A stretch of 64,000 bases of DNA from Collybiopsis luxurians FD-317 M1. Taxonomy: Eukaryota > Basidiomycota > Agaricomycetes > Agaricales > Omphalotaceae. Below the pieces are notes generated by a model that was not told where the DNA came from, did no database searches, and saw nothing but the letters and a program-made list of their open reading frames with translations. The stretch lies in NCBI GenBank assembly GCA_000827265.1, contig KN834752.1, positions 1,044,948 to 1,108,947 on the forward strand, written 5' to 3'. Shown here in pieces: positions 47,813 through 59,900 of this stretch (positions are counted from its first letter, which is position 1; every line of letters starts with the position of its first letter). A program made the position numbers and the translations under genes.

Positions 47813-48555
47813 GACTATGCCGCATCCCCTATTATTCTCTGTGTTGTAGTCTCTTCCAATATTAAATCGCGTCTCCTGAAATAGTAGAAATGTCAATGGA
47901 TATAATCTCTTTATTGGATGAAGAAACTTACCGGGTACTTCCGTCGTGAGCTTGCGTTATCATCGATGGGCGCACGATTGCTTATCGGGCAATCATCGCA
48001 AGGATGTAAGTGCTGGAGCTCAGTTTTACTGCGTCATAGGGTCTGGATGTACTGTTCCAATGCCGTTTACACTTGGAAAGGGATCATTAAGGTGCGTTTT
48101 TGCTGCAAAGGGTGAGGATTTTGTGTACTGATCTTCTTGATCGCAGAATGTCGTGCAAACACTGCGCCTGAATAGCATGGATAAGAAGACGAGGGAAAAG
48201 CCTTCACCGTATACAGAAGTATTTTGGCGCAGCCCCGTGAATAATAAGCACAGAGGGAGCCTGTATATCAGAGCGGCAAGCAGTACTACTGTGCGCCGCG
48301 GAACCGTTATCCTTGACGAATCTTGATTTGCACGCCTGGGACATGCTGCCCACTGATATCGATTGACATGCGTAGTGTTAGCTTAGTATAAGTAGTCTGG
48401 TAGTAGAAAGCAAATTTTTTATCGTCGCAGACGACCTGGAAATGATGGTGTCCTGGCAGGATGACCCTAACTTAGGGGCTGGCTATGTGAATCACGTAAA
48501 CCGCGTCAATCCCAGTTTACGTCGTTGGCCGCATTTCCCGTCCTTCCTGACCATC
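47813..48555. other. intergenic, cofilin 3' side and Cin1-like promoter
   Basis: No protein gene supported. Contains a nested inverted repeat at 47951-48002 (listed separately). An in-frame ATG at 48442 could extend the next gene by 38 residues but is less likely. Confidence 0.5.
47951..48002. repeat. nested inverted repeat / possible RNA hairpin
   Basis: Outer arms CTTGCG (47951-47956) and CGCAAG (47997-48002). Inner arms GATTGC (47976-47981) and GCAATC (47989-47994) surround a 7-nt loop. The asymmetric 19-nt bulge makes a stable RNA uncertain. Confidence 0.35.
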
Positions 48556-51500
48556 ATGTCGCAATGGGGGCAGCAGCAGGGCTACCAGTACCCAATGCAG
48601 ACTGGTATGCCCCCCAATAATTCTCAGTTTCAACAAACCCCTCAGTTACAACAAAATGCCCAATTCCAGCAAGGATACGGTGCACCAACTGGTGGTATTT
48701 TACCGCAGAGAACTGGCTTTGTTTCTGGGGTGCAGCAGCCTGGCTTTTCAGGAAACTTGCAGACTCAGCCAACTGGCTTCCCCATGCAGCAGCAGCCTCA
48801 GCAAACCGGATTTGCGGGCCCTGGTTTCCTGCAGTCCCAACCGACTGGCTATCCAGCTATGATGCAGCAGCAGCAAAATCGGCCCGCTCCTCCTCCTCCT
48901 CCAGTTCCGCCTATCCCCAGTCAATTTCAGCAGAACCAAACACCCAGTTTTCTATCTCAGCCTCCACCCCAGAATCGATCCTTTCTCAACCCTTCTCCGG
49001 GGCCTATGGCTCGGCCGCTGTTACCTCAGGCCACGGGCTTCGTAGACCCAAAATTGCAGATGATGTCCAATACGTTTATGCCAATAAACACTGCCATGCC
49101 TTACAGTGTGACGGGAGCTCCGCAGCTACCGTCTACCTTGCAGGGCGGTATGAACCTACAACAGTCGTTCCAGCAGCAGAATCAAGGATCCGCTCCGAAA
49201 ATTTCGTGGGCTCTTTCAAAAGCTGAAAAGAAGCAGTACGATCAAATTTTTAGAGCCTGGGACTCCCATAATACTGGTTTTATCGAGGGCTCCAATGCTC
49301 AATCAGTCTTTGGACAAAGTGGCCTCAGTGAACAAGAATTGGCTCGAATTTGGTGTGTTGGATTCGTTTCAATAATCTGTCTCTCTGCTCATCTTGCGTA
49401 GGACCTTGGCTGATGTAGACGATCGTGGAAAGCTCAATATCGCGGAATTCCATATCGCTATGGGTTTAATTTACCGAAGTACGCTTTTGGCTGTCCATTA
49501 CTTATGGCATGACTAACACTCTCTTCAGGACTTAACGGCAACGAAATTCCTGATACATTGCCTCCCGAACTCGTCCCTCCGTCTGCCCGTGACCTTGGCG
49601 GTTCTGTCGATATTCTCAAAGACTTGTTGAAGAACGAGACCCGCAATCGCTCTCCGTCTGCACACGACACGCCCGTCTCTTACCTCAAAGATCGCTCTTT
49701 CAACTCTTCAGGTTCCTCGTTGGATTCCAGCAGAGACGCTACCATCTACAAGCACAGCGACGATAACTCAGCTAACGTCTATACCTCGTCGCGACGGCAC
49801 GTCGACAGAAACCTTATCCGTGGTACTCACGACAAAAGTGGAGCTGGCGACATTGACGAGATGCGACACATGCTCGATAATAGTTCGTATATGGTTGACA
49901 AAACCTCGAGGGAGAATGCCGCTAGGTCCGCAGAGGATGAGGCTCTCGATGCTGAGAGAGATGATCTCAAGTATCGTATCAAGCGTCTTACCGAAGATTT
50001 GGATTACGTTTCACGCGGACCTAGGACAGCTAGTAAGGAAGAAGACAAGAGACGATTCGAGAGGGAACTTTTGCAGTTGCGCCACGAAAAATTGCCTGAA
50101 CTAGAGAGGAAGCTCAAAGCACGAGACGAAAGAAGGGAAAGGGAACAGAGGCAATGGCAGAGAGATCGCGACCGTGCTAACGAAAGATCCGGGAGGTATC
50201 GCGACGAGAGAGACGATTATTCCAGAGGCTACGATGATCGTGACAGACCGTACTCCCGCGGATCGTATGATGACAGGTATCGCGAACGCTCACGTTCTCG
50301 AGACAGACGAGACTATGACCGGGACTATAAAGAAAGGGACTATAAAGAAAGGGACTATGACCGAGAACGAGAGCGGGATAGGGATTCAGATTATCGCTCA
50401 GACTACAGGGACAGGGAGCGGGAGCGAGAACGGGACAGAGATTACGAAAGACCTCGTAGCCCCGTTCGCGCTAGATCGCCTCCCGCACCACCTCCCGCTG
50501 CCCCTCCGAGCTCTATCCGTGACCCACCTCCAGCTCCCAAACCTGTACCTTCTCCTGGTCCTTCAACCAGGAATATGACCCCTGCTGAACGCCAGGCTTT
50601 CGCTCAAGCTCGAGCCCAGCGTTTGATTGAAGAACGAAAAGCCAAGTTGGGCCTTGTGGCTACCCCATCCCCGGCCCCTGTAGATAATTCCGTGGAAGAA
50701 CGGCTGGAGCTGGAGAAGAAGGAGGCAGAGGAGAAGGCGCGCGCCGCCGAGAAGGAAGCAGAAGAAAGGGCAAATTTGAGAAAGGAAAGATTGGAACGAG
50801 AAAGGGCTTTGAAGGAGGGTGACGGTACACAGTCGACCCCCAAGGTCGCCCCTGCTCCTCCTGCTCCGACTCCCAAGACTGTACCGACTCCCAAGGCTGC
50901 ACCTCCTCCCCCCGGTCCCAAACGAGCTCCTCCCCCACCCAAACCTCGAGCAATTCGCGGGGCTGCTCCCGCCCCTGCTCCGCCTGTTCCTGTCGCGGCT
51001 CCAGCTCCTCCGGCACCGCCCGCTGAACCAGAGGTCGATCCGGAGGACGATGCTATCCGTCAGCGTCAAGAGGAGTTGAGGAAACAGCGCGAAGCTCGAG
51101 CAGCACGCTTGAAGGCGCTCGAGGAGATGGAAAAGGAGGAAGAACGAGCTCGACTTGAAGAGGAGAGGTATCAGGCTAGATTGAAGGCGTTGAAGGATCG
51201 TCCTTCTGTCTCTCCTGCACCTCCTTCTGCTCCTGCTGTAGCTACTCCTCCCGTTGTAGCGACTCCTACTGCACGGCCGGTTGCAGCTGTGCCGCCCCCG
51301 CCCCCGCCTGCTCCGTCTGTTACAACTCCTCCAGTGTCTACGCCAGACAAGTCCAGCACTAACCCATTTAGCCGTCTCATGAACCAAGGAGGAGCTGCCC
51401 CCTCTCCCCCTGCGGCGGTGACTAGCACGAATCCATGGGCAAAGCCTGCCGCCGTTCCTGCTGTGTCTACCCCTCCAGTTAGGGCTCCCAGTGTTCCTAC

Positions 51501-54500
51501 TCCAGTTTCATCAGGACCCAAATCCTATCATACTGCTCCCCAAGATGATGATGAAGAGGACTGGGATATGGTGAGAGAGAAAGATGCTGAAGATGACAGC
51601 AGTGATGATGATATTACTGCTTCGAGGAGTGTCAGGGATGATATCGCACAGAAACTGTTCGCGAATGTTTTGCCCCGACCTCAATCGGCTGCTGGCTCCA
51701 AACCTAGCTCCCCCGCACCGGGTGCGACCTTCTCGCCAAAATCCGAGTCCCCTGCTCCTCCGCCCCCTCCTCCGCCACCTGCCGTGGCGCCTCCACCTCC
51801 TACAGCTCCAGCGCCTCCGCCTCCTCCTCCCGCGGTTGGCGGAGGTCCTCCTGCCCCTGCAGCACCTGCAGGAGATCGAGGTGCACTTTTTTCTGCAATC
51901 CAAGGTGGTGCCCGCTTAAGACCTACTAAGACCGTCGATAAGAGCGGACCTCAGCTTTCTGGTAAGGTCCTGGGTGACAGTGCTCCTCCGGAGCACATCA
52001 CCAATGCTCCTAAACCTCCGTCGCCTCCGATAATGGCATCCCCTGAGCCCCCTGCAATGAGTTCGAGGGATAACCGTCAGTCAGTCGATTGGTATGCTGG
52101 TATGGCGGCGGATGCAGGAAGAGTGCCACCTCCGCCGGCGGTCCCGACGACCATCTCTGAGGACGCTGAATACGAATCTGCGGAACCAGAGCCAGAGCGT
52201 GTCGAACAGCATGCGGCGATCCCGGATATTCAAGTCGATACTGTCGCAGAACCAGCTTCAGACTTGATGGCTGACATCGATATGGCGACTAGTGCGTGGT
52301 TCGTTTTACAAAAGTGAAATTGTCATGACCTCTTACTCCCCAGCATTCCCTGTGAGATCTCTTTACCCGTTCCAGGGTGATGGTCCCGAAGATTTGAGTA
52401 AGCATCTCAACTTTGTATCGAGTTTCTGTGTCAATGATCTTTGTAGGCTTTGGAGAAAACCTTACGATCACTGCTCATCCTTCCAAAACGGGCGGTGATT
52501 GGTGGTATGGTGTTCTCGATTGCACTGGCAAGAGAGGTTTATTCCCAAAGACGTACGTACAGGAAGTAACGCGAGGTATGTGTCTATACTCTTGTCTCGT
52601 GTGTTTGTCCGAACTTTCCGGAATAGTCAAAGCCAAGGCTCTTTTCACCTACACTGGAGCAAACCCCGATGAACTTTCGATGGCAGAAGGAGATGAAGTT
52701 ACCGTAATTGATCAGAGCGAAGAGGACTGGTGGAAAGCTGAACAAGGCGGCGTAGTATTCATCGTGCCAGCAGGTTATCTAGAACAGATCGAAGGTTAGC
52801 CAATTTTCTCCATTCCCCCCAAAACGTTTCTGTTTACCCTATGGTCATGTGAACAACAGGCTAAAATTCCTTTTTTTTCTGGTTTCATTTTCATGTACAA
52901 TCTTCAAATAAATGGAATGAATGGATTTATACGACTTTTAGATTCGGCCAGTCTTACTACAGCGTCACAGGTTTCAGGAGAATCGGCGGATAAGGAATTA
53001 AACACCGCTTCAGTTTCTCTTAATGATGCTACGACGGGCGAGAGCCCAGGTCAGAACGTGCTTGACCGAAAAGACGTTGATGAAGACGATGCCAGTGAAT
53101 CCTCTGACTCTGATTATAATTCTTTTGAAGACAGCGACGATGAGGGAAGTGCTGTGCCCGAGACTCAAGAAGAGCGCAACACCCGTGAGCACGAACGTCA
53201 GATGGTCCTTGAAGCGGCTGGTTTAATCGTGAAGAAGGATGCGAAACCCCCTCCAAGACCTCCCAAAAGGAAACCGAGGCGGCCACCCCCTGCGGCTCCG
53301 CAAAGACAGTCTATATCATCAATCTCCTCAAAAGACCTCCCGCCAGTACCGGAAGCAGAATCGAACGCGACTCGCCTGGACGATGCTTTCGAGAGGTATG
53401 AAGCATTCCGTCTTGCCCAGTCAGACATGGGAAGCAACCGCCTCTCTGTGGCATCCTTTGAGACGACGACCTCGTCGCCAACGACTTCCGTGGCAATGTC
53501 GGCTGCTCCTTCGAAAGAGAGTGAATCTCGGTCCTATTCAGCCATTCTCAATTTCCTGGGCCGAGCCAAAACGCCGGTGGACTCGGAGCCTCGGCGCACT
53601 CTTACTATTTCGGCTCCCATACTGAGTAATCCGCCGAGCGATGATCCGGCGCGCTCGACTAGTCCCGCCTTCGGTAGTGTGAGTTCTTTTATCCCTAAAA
53701 CGCGCTGTTACTACATAAAAATCCCAGTCGTGGGCTAGCCTGGTGGATAAATCTGCGCTAGATGGTATTCCACCAAATGAGAGACGTCGACAGGAGGTAA
53801 GTAAAAAATTCCACAATACTGACTTGCGAAACTGAGAGACTGTCCTAGGCTATCTTCGAGCTCATTGCCACGGAAAACGCGTATGTTCGAGATCTACAGC
53901 TCATCGTGGAGGTATGCTATCATTTTACGCTCCGGCTTTCTTTCTTATCTCCTCGCCCCAAGGAATTCTATTCCAAATTGTTACCGCTGCTCGACCGAAA
54001 GGCTATAACTGTGATTTTCGCCAACATTGAGGATATCCTCCTAACGAACATTGTATGTTTTCCATTAGAGATATGTTATGGGCTCTTGATTTCCGCTACA
54101 TAGACCTTTATGAGTTCGCTGGAAGAAAGGCAGAAAGACTGCAGGCTTTACATTGATCGCATAGGCGACGTCATTCTAAATTACATGTCCGGTATGGGTG
54201 TTTATATGGTTGGTACTGGACTAGGCAAGCAAGGACGTAGCTCTCAGTCTGCTTTTGCAGGAATATTGCGTCAATCAAAGCAACGCCATCAAAGTTTTGC
54301 AAGATATTCGTGATTCAAATGCAGACGTTGCGGCTCTTCTTCAACGGATCCGGGATGGCCCATCTGCCAGGAGCTTGGATCTATCTAGCTACCTACTAAT
54401 ACCGAGTGAGTTTAGTGTAGATTTTCAGAGTATTTGATGCTGAACGGATGATTTTCAAGTGCAACGTATCACAAGGTATCCGCTTCTCATTCGGCAGGTA

Positions 54501-55296
54501 CGTAGATATATCATCGAATGTCCTGCGCTGAATGTTTATATCTCGACCTTCTGTTCAGATATCCCATTATACTTCAGCTGGAGAAGAGAAAGCGGCAATT
54601 GATGAATCGGTATTGACTGCTGAGAAGATCTTGAATCACATCAACGAAACAATCCGATTTCAAGAGGGGCAGGAGACCCTTAAGCGCATCTCCCAGCATT
54701 TATGGATAGGACAAGGGTTAGTCTACAAATGTGTTTTATAAAGTTCCTGTTTGATAAATCTCTTATAGACGACTTGATCTAACGGCCCCGACCCGATACA
54801 TGGGAGCACGCCGGTTATTGAAGGAAGGCGTTCTTATGAAGGCAAAAAGTGGACGGAAGTTGCATGCCTTCTTGTGCAGTGACATCCTCGTGCTAACAGA
54901 CGACAAGGTCCGAAATCTGTATCGAATGGTGGGTACCGCTGTATCTTCAAGTTTTCCCGCAATTACTAAATTTTTCTAGCCTATTGCTTTGTCCGAAGCG
55001 CAAGTAAAAGATCTCCCCGGAAATCGAGGTATGAAAATCAAACATGGAGCAAAACACTAGATGTAACGCGTGATTCTACAGACGACCTCAGTTTCCAAGT
55101 CACCTTGCCTTATCCTCGAGGTGGAGAGGCAATCGGATTACGAGCTACATCGGCAAGAGATTGCCAAGGTGAGTGCTCCCACTCAGCCGTGAGAAAAAAA
55201 AATAACGTGCTTTCAGTCTGGATGCAAGCTATAGAGGATGCGAGTCGAAGATGCAAAGATGCAGAAAGGCGAGCTGCGCGAAAGCAGCGTTTTTAG
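48556..55296 (+). CDS. Cin1/intersectin-like endocytic scaffold: EH, WH2, two SH3, DH-PH RhoGEF
   Basis: Large modular protein linking endocytic coats, actin and Rho-type GTPases at the plasma membrane. The start is [17 protein letters not shown], with Gln/Pro-rich PTGF repeats. Domains in order: one EH domain ([20 protein letters not shown] ... [20 protein letters not shown]), a charged coiled coil with Arg/Asp repeats (50200-50450), proline-rich blocks, and a WH2 motif ([17 protein letters not shown]). Then SH3-1 ([15 protein letters not shown] ... [20 protein letters not shown]) and SH3-2 ([20 protein letters not shown] ... DWWKAEQ). After a disordered spacer comes a DH domain from [20 protein letters not shown], and a PH-like part with [20 protein letters not shown]. 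The stop is at 55294-55296. About fifteen exons. The order matches Cryptococcus Cin1 as I remember it. Confidence 0.85.
50321..50350 (+). repeat. 15-bp tandem duplication inside the Cin1-like gene
   Basis: GGGACTATAAAGAAA occurs twice in direct succession, encoding [11 protein letters not shown] further GGGACTATGA follows, as part of an Arg/Asp/Tyr/Glu repeat region. Confidence 0.9.
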
Positions 55297-55635
55297 GTTA
55301 TTTTACGGGATTTTTATTTCCATCTAGACAATTGGATAAATTACAGTATACTACGTATCCTTGCTTGATCATGGAACAGAATATCGGAGACCATCCTGAA
55401 AGTTCCTATCCACAAAGAGTACTTCGAGAACGGGAGCACTGATTTTCTCGTTAGTTATTACGCGACATGGTCCTGCTGAGGAGCATATACATATCTGCGC
55501 CACACTGATGATAGGCACCAAACACATGGAGTGGGTATGGTATGACGCTATGAAACCGTGCTGAAGCTATATAATGCCGTCGAGTTTCTTTTTATTTTCA
55601 AGACTACCCGTAGGACAGAGACTTGCCAACTCGAG
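55297..55635. other. intergenic
   Basis: Nothing coding seen. 3' UTR of the Cin1-like gene and promoter of the PMP3-like gene. Confidence 0.55.
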
Positions 55636-55882
55636 ATGGCCGTTAATAACGAAGATATTCTTATTATAATAGTATGTCGTTGTTGACTCTCTTTGCCCCA
55701 AAACATACTTAAAGAACTATCTATGTCAGTGCGCTATTCTTCTTCCTCCTGTTGCGGTCTTCTTGATGAAGCGTCCTGTTTCCGACATCCTCATTAACAT
55801 CCTGCTCACGTTCTTCTTCTGGATTGGCGGGATTATACATGCGCTTTATCTGTGGAACCAGAGGAAGAAAGCCTGGTTTTGA
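55636..55882 (+). CDS. PMP3: PMP3/UPF0057 plasma-membrane proteolipid
   Basis: Tiny two-helix membrane protein that influences membrane potential and cation tolerance. Two exons: 55636-55671 (MAVNNEDILIII) and 55730-55882, joined by a phase-0 GTATGT...CAG intron. Exon 2 reads CAILLPPVAVFLMKRPVSDI, then LINILLTFFFWIGGIIHALY and LWNQRKKAWF. The PPVAVFL, INILLT and GIIHALY blocks are diagnostic. Length is 62 residues, slightly longer than the yeast protein because of the basic tail. It was hidden by its size and its intron. The start fits the family N-terminus. Confidence 0.9.
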
Positions 55883-56100
55883 TTTGCTGGAATGGTGCGG
55901 TCCTTATGTATAGTTCGCCCATGATCATAACGACTTACCATGCTTTCAAGACTCGCGTTAATTAGGAATTTGAAACGATTGTATCTATGATTGTAAAGTA
56001 AAGCGTTATAACATGTAATTCTCTGTGTCGTGTCCCATGCATTCATCGTGGCGGCCCGCTGGCCCGGTCACTCACCCGCTTCACCACCCACATTTTCAAA
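55883..56100. other. short intergenic region
   Basis: No gene; 3' UTR of the PMP3-like gene and upstream region of the next frame. Confidence 0.5.
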
Positions 56101-56736
56101 ATGCCAAACGCGCCACCCCCAAACTATCCCGTTCTACAAGCTCCATTCAGTCCGTTACCTGAATATCAAGATGACTGGCTTTGTTATTGGGGAGAGACTC
56201 TTGAAAGAGACCACAATGGCCAAGTCATCCTAGTCCATCCTTTGCTCAATTTGGGCGTTGAGCGACTATCAGAGGATAACAGATGAGATTGACAGGGTAC
56301 ACCTTACTGAATCGGAGGGGTGTTTAATGGTAGGTAGCACAGTTATCGGTACGTTTCCTTCTTTCTTTTTCTTATCGATTAATGCACAACGATTTTCTCT
56401 GTAACAAATTTGCCTACATACTTGCTTTACGCCTCTTTAACTCTCAAATTTTTTCTACAATCCAGCGACATGTTATTTCGACGCGACGGATACCTATAGA
56501 GTACATTTCGAAGATGCGTACCTTTCCTGCCATTTCCACGTACATTGTGCCTCCCGGAGTCGAATCCCAAACCGCTCCCTTCTAGGTTCTGACGGAAACC
56601 TGGGACTTTATTCGCCATCTTGGCTTCATCTCTTAAGGAAGTCCGATACAAAGAATTTGAGAAGCAGCAAGCGTTAGTTAGGGTAATTGCAAGTGTGATA
56701 ACCTGGTTCCCAGTTGGCCTTTTTTACTATAGCTAA
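56101..56736 (+). pseudogene. unknown small protein gene with two apparent frameshifts
   Basis: A protein of about 170 residues can be followed through three frames. Frame one gives MPNAPPPNYPVLQAPFSPL and WLCYWGETLERDHNGQVILV up to ERLSE. One base too many at about 56272-56275 shifts to ITDEIDRVHLTESEG and GSTVI. A clean GT-AG intron (56349-56465) leads to ATCYFDATDTYRVHFEDAYL and SCHFHVHC. One base too few in the A-run near 56596-56598 leads to PGTLFAILASSLKEVRYKEF and a final hydrophobic VITWFPVGLFYYS. Coding-like sequence on both sides of each shift implies two recent indels, or sequencing errors. I do not know the family. A tRNA gene starts 20 bp downstream. Confidence 0.5.
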
Positions 56737-56756
56737 AATGGGCTGCTCCCTAACAT

Positions 56757-56842
56757 GGGCACATGGTGTAGTTGGTTATCACATCCGCTTAGCACGATGT
56801 GTGAGATGCGGGGGGTGCTGGGTTCAATTCCCAGTGTGTCCA
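56757..56842 (+). tRNA. tRNA-Ala (anticodon AGC) with ~12-nt intron
   Basis: A full cloverleaf can be drawn. The acceptor stem is GGGCACA with TGTGTCC plus discriminator A, and contains G3-U70, the alanine identity pair. The D arm is GTGTAGTTGGTTATCAC. The anticodon stem is TCCGC/GCGGG with loop TTAGCA, where the anticodon is AGC. About 12 nt (CGATGTGTGAGA) are inserted one base after the anticodon, the canonical intron site. A 5-nt variable loop and a T arm CTGGG-TTCAATT-CCCAG complete it. CCA is not encoded. A T-run (TATTTTTTATCCTTTTTATTTT) downstream from about 56850 is a Pol III terminator. Confidence 0.9.
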
Positions 56843-56849
56843 TTGATAT

Positions 56850-56872
56850 TATATTTTTTATCCTTTTTATTT
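56850..56872 (+). terminator. Pol III T-run terminator after tRNA-Ala
   Basis: TTTTTT at about 56853-56858, and further T-runs, begin about 8-15 bases after the tRNA end. Confidence 0.6.
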
Positions 56873-56951
56873 TGGCGCTGGCATTGTTTGAAATATGCGA
56901 GCTCATTCTAGTACAAATTTATATGCAGATTAGATATGTACGAAGTCCCAT

Positions 56952-59900
56952 TCATTGTCCATCCCTGACCTCCATCTGATGTGTCATAATTTGCATTGGA
57001 AATTCATTATCTTCACCACTCATTTTCTTGCTTGCATCCGCACGTAGAAGAAAGGTCCAAGTAATAGAGAGGGTCTCCTCGTCCTCGTTAGCTCTAGCGC
57101 GTTCTTTGCCCTTCATTGTTTGCGCGGACTTTGCCAGTCGACGCCTCATCTCCACCTGTCCGTAAAGCTGAACATATTGATTCGCTGGAAGAGGTAGCGA
57201 ACTGTCAAAATCTCCCAGATATAATGCTTCATATGCCAACTGTGCTTGTTCCCCGTGAGGAAAAAAAGTAAACAACCGCTGTGGGTCCAGGAGAAGAAGA
57301 GCAGGAGATATGATAGCAGGTGTCTGTATTGGAACCGGAGGTCGTTGGAGTAGACGAGATGAAGTCGAAGATAAGGACGAGGGAATGAACGCAGAGATCG
57401 AAGTGACAAAATGCGATGCAAATGCCTGCGTTGGGCTCACAGCGGGCGAAAGACTCGAAGATGGCGGGAGCACGACAGAGCAGGTGAATACGGCATTGGC
57501 GGCATAAGCGCGACTCAAGCCGGCACGGTCGTATTCCCATGTGCGAATATACCTGTGGGCAGAGTCAGGATTTGAACTTGTAAAAGAAGAAAAGAAAAGA
57601 AATTTACTGGTGAAGAAAGTCGATCGCTCGTTGCTCCAATTCCGCTTTACCGTCTAGTTTGGATCTATCTCCTTCCCGAGGAGCTTTTGTCGCATCTCCG
57701 GCATCTGGAGTCTTCTCGAGATCTGCAGATGTCTGAACACTGGTACTTCGCGCGCCAGGTCCTCTAGACTCGTGTTCCATATCTCCCTCAGTGTTCGATA
57801 CCCCATGAACAGCAGCATACTCCAGTCCCTTTGTAAGATCTTCCGAGTCTAGCGAATTATCCATATCTGAACTAGCTGGATAACTAAGCTCTCCCAGTAC
57901 TTGCATCTCCTCTTCTTCCGTATCTCCTGTTTCTGGGTTGGGCCGCACAATATCGGTGTCAATCACCGGGACACCATCAATCTCGTATTCGTAGGAAAAG
58001 CTGGGTTTGTCCACTTCCACAGGAATATTATGCAATACAGGATCTGCAGAGGAGGGAGGAGGTTGAGATGATTTCGAAACATTAACAAGCAGGGGAAGTG
58101 GGTTCTGGACTGAGGGTGGTGCCGGAGGTAACGATTGAGTTTGGCGACTCGAATGTGGCGAACTATCCAAAAATTTGCCGGTAGATTCGTGGGCAGCTCC
58201 AGAAATTGGTGTTGCACGCCGGGAGACAACGGAAATAGAAGGAGAGCCAGGGTATGTACCTACAGCGCCCGAGGTAGCACAACTCTTTGGTTTAGTCGAC
58301 GCCGCAGGCGAGGGAGAAATTTTTTGAGTCTTCGAGCGTCCAGAACCGAGACGAACAACAAGTGGAGGGTCATATTTATGACTGTTTGTTTTCCTTTCGA
58401 CGTCTAATTTCATGGGACTATTGTCAAGAGAACTGAGAGAAGAAGAGGGCGGTGGGACAGACTTTGCCTGGGCAGAGTCGGCGTGTGGTGTGGATAGGTA
58501 ATTAGAAGGCTCGTCTTTGTCCGAAGTGAGGTCGATGATTTCTGAAACGTCAACGTTGGCAACTGGCAGCACTGGTGTCGAGCGGAGAGGCTCACTAGGG
58601 GCCGAGGAAGTCCCAGAAGATTCAAGGATGGTTGAATCTGCATCGAAACGAGGCTTGACGTCCTCATCATCCATAGTAAACAAGCCGTTCATCACTAATC
58701 CAATGACCTTTTCGGGCTCCTTCGTCCGGTTCCCTCCGACAATCTGCTTCTTTGGCGGTACTTTCTTCCCTCCCCTTCTAGTCTTTTTCCCTTGTGGAAT
58801 CGACCGAGGCTTCTCCCAATCAATACACATTCCATCCGGGCGCCAAAGAACCCTTATCACAACCAAACCTTTGGCACGGAGCTCTTCGATAGCCTGTGCA
58901 GAGAACGCAGCGCGAGCGGTCTTCACATGCGGATTTGGAACAAGATGTTCGGAAGGCGATTCTGCATTCGAACTCGTGCTAGGGGCTTGCGAATTAGTGT
59001 TGGAGTCGATAGAGTAAAATTTATGGCAGGAAGGGGGAACAGGATGGTACCGCTTTGTCCCAGAATTTTGGCTGAAGTCGGAAGATTCAGTATAAGAAAT
59101 GTCGAGGTCCAGCGGTTCATCTTTCACAGTGATAGGAGTAACAGCATTAGCAGCCTGGCTGACCTGACTACTCGAAGGATTTGGATTCTCTGGAAGTTGT
59201 GGAGAAATGGCGTCTAATGTAGATGGTGGCAATGAGGTCGAAATAATATTGGCAGACGAAATCTGGTATTCGTTTTCGACTGGTTCAGCCTTGATGCTGA
59301 CAACGTCGGGCCTCTGCTCTGATTGGCCCTCGTGGATTCCATCCTCAGGAAGCATTCCGTCACCTCTGCCAGACCACTCTTCCACTTGTTCACCCTGAAC
59401 GCCACCATCTCCCGTTCTGCTCTTTGAATGCACAGGCTCCCGAGCTTCCTGCCCTTGATCCTGTCCCTTCCGTCGCTTTACAGTAGGAAGTAAATGGGAA
59501 AAGTCCCTCCCTGAACTAGGTCCTGCAGCAGACGAGATTGAAGAACCAGATGACGAAACTGCAGGGTCCGTACCAGATCCTAAAAGCTTGCGTTTCTGGG
59601 GAACAAGATTCGAGTTATTCATCGCCTTATTTAAAGCATCGGAAGGGAGAAAATGTGGAGTAGAAGGAGCTTCTGGAGTTAAGTGCGGAGCATTTGGAGG
59701 ACGAAAACCTCCGCGTCCAATAGGTTTCCCGCCTCTCCTTTGCCATGGTGCACCTCTTTTGGGTCCTATCCAAGCTCCCCGTCGGTTATTTCGACTCCCA
59801 GCTGGAAGCACCTTTGGTACCTCGCCGTGATGTGCTGACGTAGTTTTTACGCCGGTGAACCCCTCGTTTGGCTGTAAATCTTCCGCATGCGCTAATTTGG

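Noticed and set aside
47925..48160. A U1 snRNA gene, suggested by ACTTACC and downstream hairpins
   Set aside because: The 5' end does not match ATACTTACCTG, the stem I loop ATCACGA is absent and no convincing Sm site with terminal stem follows.
48442..48555. An upstream in-frame start for the Cin1-like protein
   Set aside because: The added 38 residues are not Gln/Pro-rich like the start of this family; MSQWGQQQG at 48556 fits better.
50563..51903. Long minus-strand frames opposite the Cin1-like gene
   Set aside because: Arg/Ser/Gly-rich translation is the antisense of the proline-rich and charged repeats.
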